Part shown: in pieces, positions 57,444-64,000 of the stretch
Numbering within the stretch: position 1 is the stretch's first letter
Layout: every line of letters begins with the position of its first letter
Origin: Trichostrongylus colubriformis
Taxonomy: Eukaryota > Nematoda > Chromadorea > Rhabditida > Trichostrongylidae
Length of the DNA stretch: 64,000 bases
Direction: 5' to 3'
NCBI GenBank assembly: GCA_963978905.1
Contig: OZ022259.1
Location: 45,464,727 to 45,528,726 of the forward strand
Position numbers and translations under genes: made by a program
Notes under the pieces: model-generated
The model's input: only the letters and a program-made list of their open reading frames with translations
Told to the model about the DNA's origin: nothing
The model's database searches: none

Positions 57444-57692
57444 TTAAGAACGTTGACATGGACGGATTGCCCACGATGTCATGGTGTTGATGATGGTTGT
57501 GCATCGTGGCCACGTCTCCGATACGCTTCCTGTCATATCGTCGCACGCCGTCGATTCGTCTTCGTCGCGTTGTGCGACGACGCGCGCGATGCTGGCGCCG
57601 ATTGTCCTCGATGACCGTGTGTCCGTCGTGCCGATTAATTCTGTCATGTCGTCTATGATGTATTGCTTGTTACAATCGTTTTCTTTTACCAT
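57444..57692 (-). CDS. CpG-dense open frame of 82 codons, doubtful gene
   Basis: The segment 57430-57730 is far richer in CG dinucleotides than its AT-rich surroundings (CGTCGCACGCCGTCGATTCG). The minus frame starts at an ATG, reads DDMTELIGTTDTRSSRTIGA and ARVVAQRDEDES, and stops at 57444. A plus frame over the same bases is open as well. With no splice context or known motif it may be a single-exon gene, a fragment of one, or a CpG-rich mobile fragment. Confidence 0.25.
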   Translation of the reverse strand: MVKENDCNKQYIIDDMTELIGTTDTRSSRTIGASIARVVAQRDEDESTACDDMTGSVSETWPRCTTIINTMTSWAIRPCQRS

Positions 57693-58764
57693 TACTCATT
57701 TCACCGCGTGCGCGATGTCGCACTGAGGCGAGCGCTCAACGCTGTGATTTCTCACGTCCAGCGCCGCAGCTGTACGGATCGTTTTTTTTTGTGAGGTCTA
57801 CTGTTTGCTATCATTTTGAATCTTCATGCTGCCCTTTCCTGGAAAGTGCGCATAGTACAATGATTAGAGACTCTGTTCACAACCGATATTATCTTCGAAC
57901 AAAGTTCAGCTTGCTCTCCTTCTTTTCTACAAAGTATACTATCACCATCGCTCGGAGGTGAAACCTATGAACTAACCTCGTTGTTCGCCTAGGGTCCCGG
58001 ACTGATTCGTTAGTCATGAGTTAAGTTGGTTGCAAGCCTCGGTAAATTTTATGTATTTGAGGCCTCCGAATGAGGGAAAAGGACCTCGTCAGAGGACCAC
58101 TCCGGTCTTCCCCAAGTTGAGCCGGCCTTATCATTGGTTAATCGGTAGGATCTGAAGGCAGGGCACTGGAGAAGTTGTTTTTCGAATTCTGATTCAAGTT
58201 AATAAGGCACTTCAATTGTTGTTGTTTTTCTCTTCTCACGCTTTTCATTTTGTCATGGTCTGTATTCCCAAAAATTTCTGATCTGCTCTTGTGCGCAACA
58301 TTTGGTGTATTAAATAAATAGGTAAATAGATAAATATTTTCTGATCCCACAAACTTAATGATGAATCAATAGGAGTATGAATGCCTGCATGATTGTAGAT
58401 AGGCTAGAATCTGATTCCGTAATGCATTTCAAATTTTTGAGATCTGGTCAAACTTATGTTCACTTGGTTTTGGAAATGTCGAAGTTGAGAGAATCCAGGA
58501 TTTATAATAGCTGAGGAAGGCTGAATGAGAAAACAGATTTCTATGTACCACTTTCGTAAAATTTTCTTTATTTCTAAAATTTTCTTTAGTTCGTTGAATT
58601 CATTCAGGATCCTGGCTAGTGAGGGCAGCATTGAAGCATGCGCTATGTTTGATATGTGATGAGGTAGCTGTGGAAGTAGCGCCCTCATCCTTTATTGGTG
58701 AGCAAAGAAGGGTTTCAGCTCACACGCTTTATACGATCATCGTCATGAAATATTTCTCATTTGT

Positions 58765-58945
58765 TCTCTTGTTTCGAAAAGGAAGTTGTTAAGTACAGTG
58801 ATCTTTATTCCCTTTTTCGAAAAGGAAAGATGCTAAATTCGGTGATCTTTAATTTTCTGAGGAAAGGTGCTAGATTTAGTTATCTTTGCTCTTTTTCTTT
58901 TTTGAAAGTAAGGATGCTTAATTCAGTGGTCTCTCCTTCCGCGTG
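58765..58945 (+). repeat. Degenerate tandem repeat, about four units of 45 bases
   Basis: Units of the form TTTCGAAAAGGAAGATGCTAAATTCGGTGATCTTTA recur at 58772, 58815, 58856 and 58900 with growing differences (GGAAGTTGTTAAG, GGAAAGATGCTAAA, GGAAAGGTGCTAGA, GTAAGGATGCTTAA). Confidence 0.65.
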
Positions 58946-59034
58946 TATTGGCTCTTCCTTCAGGTTTCTTCTTTAGAGATTTATGGACAGTGCTTATGCA
59001 CTGTGTAACGTTTGGCTTACGCTTGACCACCTTA

Positions 59035-59142
59035 GGCCGCTTCCATACTTTGCGCACCGACGCCGTCACGCGCGTGCCTGCGTCACGCGCGTGACGCAGG
59101 CACGCGCGTGACGGCGTCGGTGCGCAAAGTATGGAAGCGGCC
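59035..59142. mobile_element. Family A element: perfect 108-base palindrome with TTA duplications
   Basis: Bases 59035-59088 and 59089-59142 are exact reverse complements, with no spacer and no mismatch. The element starts GGCCGCTTCCATACTTTGCG, ends in the complement of this, and is flanked by TTA at 59032-59034 and 59143-59145. The centre is TCACGCGCGTGA, and two more CACGCGCGTG units lie in the arms. Other family A copies are imperfect and 130-160 bases long, so this one is young or has been made uniform. It extrudes readily as a cruciform in principle. Confidence 0.9.
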
Positions 59143-59145
59143 TTA

Positions 59146-60195
59146 CTCCTCCCACCTCGATTCTCTTTTTTTTTGAAGAGGAAAGATGATGAGGAAAGCC
59201 TTCCCATTTCTTTCCTTCCTCCTTTCTTTACAGCCTTTTAATCTGGTTGTCGTCTTCGATTCTCTCCAAAGTATGATCAGTTTCACTTCCTCTCCCCCCT
59301 CCCTTATTCACTCCTTTTCAACATTTCACGAAAGCAAAGTGAAACCACCGGGAGAGTTAAAGGCACCGGGAGGGGTAAGGTGATAGTGGGAACTGATAAT
59401 ACATGTTCTCTAAAAACAAAACTTCCTCTCCAGAAAAGGTGATGCGTGACGAAACTCTCATTGAAAACGCGTGGCTTGGGGTTTCATCACACCCGCAGCA
59501 CTGTCTGTTGTGCTGCAGTGCGTAAGGCGAGCGAGTTGCCGACGAGGGCGGTGCAACGTTTGCGGCCGGCTGATATCCTCTAGCCAGTCGGTAATCTACC
59601 CTCGGCTAGTGACACAGAAGGGCGCGATCGAGAAGGAGGTTTTCGGGCTCCATTTTTTCGGTTTTTCCCCGTTTTATTCTGTTCTTCCACTACTGTTACA
59701 CTGCTGAGCACCCCTGCTTTCATGTTTCATAATCTGCCGAATTCACCCATTCCGGTGTCTTCAAACCCTGAGCAGCGCGGTTCATCCTTATCACCACAGG
59801 ATCGCAGAGGCAGATGTCCGCAAGCATTAGTTTACGTCGATTTTGGCTGCATGGGAACACTTCTGTTGCGGTGTAGTATTCCCTGAGAATGAGTTGAGCC
59901 AATGCTGGTCGTGTTGTTCAGGGGATCACCAGCAAAACTGCTTACTGCAGGAAACAGTTCATATTTCGCCTCCCACAGAGTAACACGAGCCTCTAGGTCG
60001 TGATTGTTCATTTCTCACAGGTTTCATTCTGTGAGTAAAGAATATGGGAATGTTGGTTTTACATTATCATTGAAAACTGCAAGGCAACCTTATTTTAATT
60101 TATTATTCACTACCTACTTATTCGCCCTTTTATTTTTTTCCCCATTATTAATGGAAGGTTGTTTTCCGTTCTTGTATCAGTGACTAAAAAAAAGA
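59146..60195. other. Interval with no supported gene; GC-rich patch
   Basis: 59450-59640 is GC-rich (GTTGCCGACGAGGGCGGTGC, TTTGCGGCCGGCTGATATCC) and could be a promoter or a repeat fragment; no TATA box, exon or transposon end could be recognised. Confidence 0.35.
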
Positions 60196-60199
60196 TGCA

Positions 60200-60400
60200 T
60201 TTCCATTTTGCTGCAGAAACCATTTTTCCGCGCTGTGGGGACATACGGAGGGGAGTGGAAGATGTTTTGGCTCAGTGGAAGTAACTAAACATCCAAGCAT
60301 AATTAAAATGAGACCATGAAAGTGCACGGACAATACGGGTATGAGCTTAATTGTGTGAATTTCACCTGAGTGTAGGGAGGAAGAAAGATCCAAGTGGACG
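60200..60400 (-). repeat. Dispersed repeat, copy 2 of a direct pair
   Basis: It carries the same ordered words as 57020-57232 (GGGACATACGGAGGGG, CTCAGTGGAAGTAACTAAAC, ATCCAAGCATAA, AATTGTGTGAATTTCACCTG). A 12-base insertion (AGTGGAAGATGT) separates the first two words. Both copies have the same orientation. Confidence 0.7.
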
Positions 60401-60679
60401 AACTACCTCTAGCCCCTATTTTTGATGGGCGCCATATTTTAAATGATCTCTTATTATACTATAATTGTTGGCTAGACCCCTCCTTCACATACATCTTTTC
60501 ACAGTGCAGACCTCGTTGAGCGGATCATTATTTTTCCAGTGAAATTCTCACTATGTGCTTGAATCTTTAGTAGTCTTTATCGCTCTTCTCGAAATGCTCC
60601 ATACGCCACATACATTCGTTTACGACTGCCATTTGGAATTTTTGAGTTTATTTTTGGTTGAATTATCGGGTCTATATAG

Positions 60680-60808
60680 GTTTTCACGCGTCGGTCTGGA
60701 TTCCAACGACCATTTCTACAGCATCAGAAGCGAACATTCGTCCAGGATTCGACCCCTGGACCATTCTAATGGAAGCGGTGTCACGTTACTACCTGCGCTC
60801 TAACTATA
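60680..60808 (-). repeat. tRNA-derived SINE-like fragment
   Basis: On the minus strand ATAGTTAGAGCGCAGGTAG resembles a pol III box A with its D-arm, and about 45 bases on GGGGTCGAATCCTGGAC matches box B and a T-arm with paired flanks (TCCAGG, CCTGGA). No acceptor stem or usable anticodon arm can be drawn, so this is a tRNA-derived repeat, not a tRNA gene. Confidence 0.5.
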
Positions 60809-60895
60809 TACTACATATAACATAATACACAACAACTATATACATATGCCTTTACTAATGAGAACACCAGGTCTAGGTCCAAGCCGGGTCCATTG

Positions 60896-61015
60896 GGCCT
60901 GCGATTTCGCGACGTCGCACTTTCGCACGCTATACTACGACCTCAAGATTGTGCAATGCCGTAACTTCGCTTACGGAACCGCTACACCACGAAATCGCAG
61001 AGTGTGACGGCGGCC
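60896..61015. mobile_element. Family B miniature element, inverted
   Basis: It ends GTGTGACGGCGGCC directly before TTA (61016-61018), and begins GGCCTGCGATTTCGCG, which pairs with CGAAATCGCAG. ACTTTCGCACGCTATACTACGACCTC is the reverse complement of the GAGGTCGTAGTATCGCGTGCGAAAGT stretch in the copy at 41979-42110. 120 bases. Confidence 0.75.
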
Positions 61016-61018
61016 TTA

Positions 61019-62354
61019 CCCAGAAAAGGTTATTACGAATCAAAAAAAAAGCCTAGAATGGAGCTAACTTTCATTTGAACGATGCCGATGCTCAGGGCCC
61101 ACTATCAGAACCATATTTTTCAATGTTTAGAATAAATTAAGACAAATAAAATCCTCATCTTTTAGGGTGTTTTTGATAATCCATGAAGCTAATGGAAACT
61201 TTCGGTGGGGCTCATCAGATCTCATTGGCTGAGCGTGTAATTTGTGAGAAATCTTGGTCTTCTTCGCGAAAATCAATCTCATGGCGTGGGGAACCGTATC
61301 GCACCAAATAAACTGCTGAAACAGAACTATTTTTGTTCTAGTGACAGAATGGAGGAATCACTTCATGACAGCAATGATTAAATTTTATTTCTGTCCATAA
61401 ATGTTTCTTTTGAATAACAGTGCATTAGCATGACATTTTTGTGAACTCTGATCATCAGAAAGGAATTTGTGCATATTTTCTGTTGATTTTATTATGTTAT
61501 TGTGTGTGCTGCAACTGATTCATTGCTCGCAACCGGCATTGTTCCGGAAAATTCGCTTTCCTTTCACTGTCAACGTTTGTGTCACCGTTACTTCTGCGGA
61601 ATATCGCCAGCTTTGCAGGGTACACCTTCAGTCAAGTTCAGGGTGAGTTTTGAGTCGGTTGGCTCGTAAGGAGCCTACGAAAAGATTGATCTGTCTGCTT
61701 GTGGATCGAAATCCAATTTTTGCGTTTTTTTATGACCATTTTGAGTTCAAAATGCTCGGTGTTCCTAGATTCCTTATTTTGGTCTATGTATTTCAAACTA
61801 AACTAAAGGTTTTGAACACGTTTAGGAACCTCTGAATTCTCAAGTTTAGTGGCCACAGCCACTTAGCAATCGGTGCCAAGCATTGTGTTGAAAAGAAATT
61901 GGTCGCAGCCGTACGCTCCCCATCCCCTCCTCTGCTAAAGGTTGACAGTGCGACCTTTCCTCCATAAAGGTTGCTGTGCCACAACTGGAAGTGATAGCTT
62001 CGTCTGGAAATCCTAAGTACAAAAATCATTAGAGTTCGAAAAAAGTTTAAAAAAATACGCGAAGTGGAAGAAGGAGGAGTTTCAAAAACCTCTTCAAATC
62101 CCAGATTAATGCATAATCGCTGCAATTTTCTTGTTCCCTTTTTCGTTTAAAATTGTTCTGTGTAGTTATTCTGAAATTCCTTCTTTCATCTTCTTGTGGA
62201 AGGTTATGAAACTACGTGCTCAAAATTTTATTGATCACTTTCATCTTTCCTTTTGAAAAAATGCCGAAAAAAACCGATCATCAAAAAAACCGAAAGCGAT
62301 AATCGATAAACGGTAATTGTGCATCATTCTATTATCGGTAAATCAGACGTGAAT
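61019..62354. other. Interval with no supported gene
   Basis: AT-rich sequence with short frames only. The minus frame 61793-62125 is open for 110 codons but contains no motif I know, and no splice sites bound it. Confidence 0.4.
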
Positions 62355-62745
62355 ACACCGGGAGGTGGCAATTCTGGTCAATGGTAGGACCTACCGTAAC
62401 GCTTGTTCGTGGTCGCAGACATTGCACACACAACACCTTGCTAAGATGTCGAGTGTGAATTCAGTGGATTTTTTCAATAACAATCACCTTTTTTCTTACC
62501 CTTTCGCTTATTTTTCCATCCATTACTTGATTGCTGTTGTTGTTTAACTTGGTTCACATCATCATGAATGAATGAAATATACCCTAGACAATAGATGGCA
62601 TTTTCTACAGCGAGCAACTCGGAAAGGTGATGTTGCAGCTAGAAGAGATACGCGGAAGATGTCAATACAGGCCACAATGTCGTGCTTTTGAATCCTAGTT
62701 TCTCCACCGATTATGGCTCCTAACCTCGAATCTTCATTTCAAAAC
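62355..62745 (-). repeat. Unknown dispersed element, diverged partial copy 3
   Basis: Segments D (62357-62430, ACACCGGGAGGTGGCAATTC, ATGGTAGGACCTACCG) and B (62600-62720, TTTCTACAGCGAGCAACTCGG, CCACCGATTATGGCTCCTAACC) match copy 2 in order and orientation. Segments A, E and F are not recognisable. A 100-base AT-rich stretch replaces the middle. Confidence 0.5.
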
Positions 62746-64000
62746 GATCACCTCTTCCCATTTTTTTTCCCCACCCCTCTCAGTTACTGCAACTTGAGTT
62801 ACATCTCTCTCCCGTTGTCGTTAACTTTGGTCACCTTTACATAGAAGTACGACCCCTCTCTTCCAACGGCCCACACATTCCTGCGCCCAATGGAATATTC
62901 GAGGACTAACGTTTAGCATTACATAACATGCTCACTGATCTAGCTTTCAAAGCTCTTTCTGAATAATCCCCCACCTTCCCCCCCCCCCCTTTCCCGTGGG
63001 AGCAGTGTATTGTCAGCCCTTTTTAAAACCATAACAAGGTGATAGGTTGAATAAACGAAGCCACTGATTGCTTGTTGTTAAGCAAGCAGGCAAGATCGTC
63101 ATCAGTGTCATGCGGATGACTTATTTTGGGCTTGAGCAATCTTTTGTGCTAGAACAAGCTTCTTCATTTGAATTATATTTAAATTATGCAAATTATATGG
63201 TAATGATTGCATACTACCTCAATCTTCTGTATTCCCAGCTCTCTGAAATAAAAAAAACCCCAATGGAAAACCCAGGGTGTGTAGCCATATGTCGACTTTT
63301 CGCGCAGCGAGCGGCATCATGTTAAGATATTGCTTCTTATAGTCTATATGATTCTATTTTGTCTTTTAAGCGTTTGGGATTTTAGTTATTGTTTTCAAAT
63401 AATGATGAGATGAACAGCTATGTCTTTTAAGGATCTCCATGGCACTAGCTCCTTACGTCCTGAGCGGAATCCCAACCGACCGCGGCAAGTCGTGCTCATG
63501 GCGCCGAGAGTGCGACGCCGCGAAGCGAAAATTCGTCATAAGGCCACACATCCGAAAACCTATTAAGCTGTCCTACTAATCGCAGCGCTATTTTTGAATT
63601 TGAATTTGAATAAACCCTGTCCCGAAACCTGGAGAATCCTGACGCTCGGTCTCACTCCGGACAGCTTTTCGGTCGTGTACTCAATTCAATGCGACTACTT
63701 TTCGTTCTGTAATCGACCTCCGTCTTATCGCCCATACCAACCCACACCCACACACGCATCACTCTCCTGTGTTTATCTTCTGATACACGGCTATCGATCG
63801 GGGGTTTTCATTCTGTGCACTTAGTTTCACTTATACTAGCATCTTTATAGAGTTTGTTCGTATTTCGCAATACCTCCGGGACCCTCTTTTACCTCTAATG
63901 ATTGGCTGACAGGCCCGGGAAGACTGTCGGAAGACTGTCAAGTGTATCAACCCAGTTGACGGAATCATTTTACAGCCTACGGGAAAGTGTTGGGGGAGTT
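62746..64000. other. Interval with no supported gene; possible family B fragment
   Basis: At 63470-63550 CCGCGGCAAGTCGTGC, GAGAGTGCGACGCCGCGAAGCG and TCGTCATAAGGCC recall an eroded family B end. A C run lies at 62978-62988. The plus frame 63594-63824 is open but shows no motif. The window ends here without a recognised exon. Confidence 0.4.

Noticed and set aside
59035..59142. Palindrome considered as a transcription terminator or origin
   Set aside because: The eukaryotic context, target duplications and family relatives explain it better as a mobile element.
60680..60808. tRNA gene on the minus strand
   Set aside because: Box A and box B are present but no acceptor stem or anticodon arm can be folded.

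Overview
This is eukaryotic DNA, most likely from a rhabditine or strongylid (hookworm-type) nematode. The signs are small exons with GTGAGT/GTAAGT donors and TTTCAG acceptors, splice acceptors directly before start codons (the mark of spliced-leader trans-splicing), a Tc3-like transposon, and introns and intergenic DNA packed with miniature inverted-repeat elements. There is no operon, CRISPR array, rRNA gene or intact tRNA. Most long open frames here are chance; the real genes are split into exons of about 40 to 300 bases, and I joined these by hand from splice signals and reading phase.

Four multi-exon genes can be supported. (1) 183-7037, plus strand, four exons: a small secreted protein of 141 residues, unrecognised. 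(2) 26546-31158, plus strand, ten exons: a 483-residue type I membrane protein with a signal peptide, an anosmin-like cysteine box, three fibronectin type III domains and a C-terminal membrane helix. (3) 43444-45501, minus strand, six exons: a 264-residue homologue of the chromatin-complex subunit BAP18, with its conserved N-terminal helix and a SANT-like segment. (4) 38139-39576, minus strand, six exons: a coiled-coil protein of about 178 residues, unrecognised, whose 5' end is uncertain. Genes 3 and 4 lie head to tail on the same strand. Orphan or degenerate exons were also found near 8.4, 35.1, 40.1, 45.2 and 50.3 kb.

The rest is mobile-element debris. Intron 3 of gene 1 (about 4 kb) holds a decayed Tc3-like transposon with paired internal repeats at each end, two miniature elements and one copy of an unknown element. 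The introns of gene 2 hold three copies of a long-palindrome element, one with another element nested in it. Two miniature families (here A and B) have GGCC-type ends and TAA/TTA target duplications, as PIF/Harbinger elements do; the copy at 59035-59142 is a perfect 108-base palindrome without a spacer. Three long foldback elements lie at 33.0-33.9, 36.9-37.6 and 54.1-54.7 kb. The unknown element at 3.3-4.6 kb recurs inverted at 31.8-32.9 kb with its segments in circularly permuted order.

The wide intervals 8.5-26.5 kb and 50.4-64 kb show no gene I can support. I see no previously undescribed multi-gene system; the most novel material is the repeat architecture and the two unrecognised proteins. 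All gene models are hand-built without alignment or transcript data.
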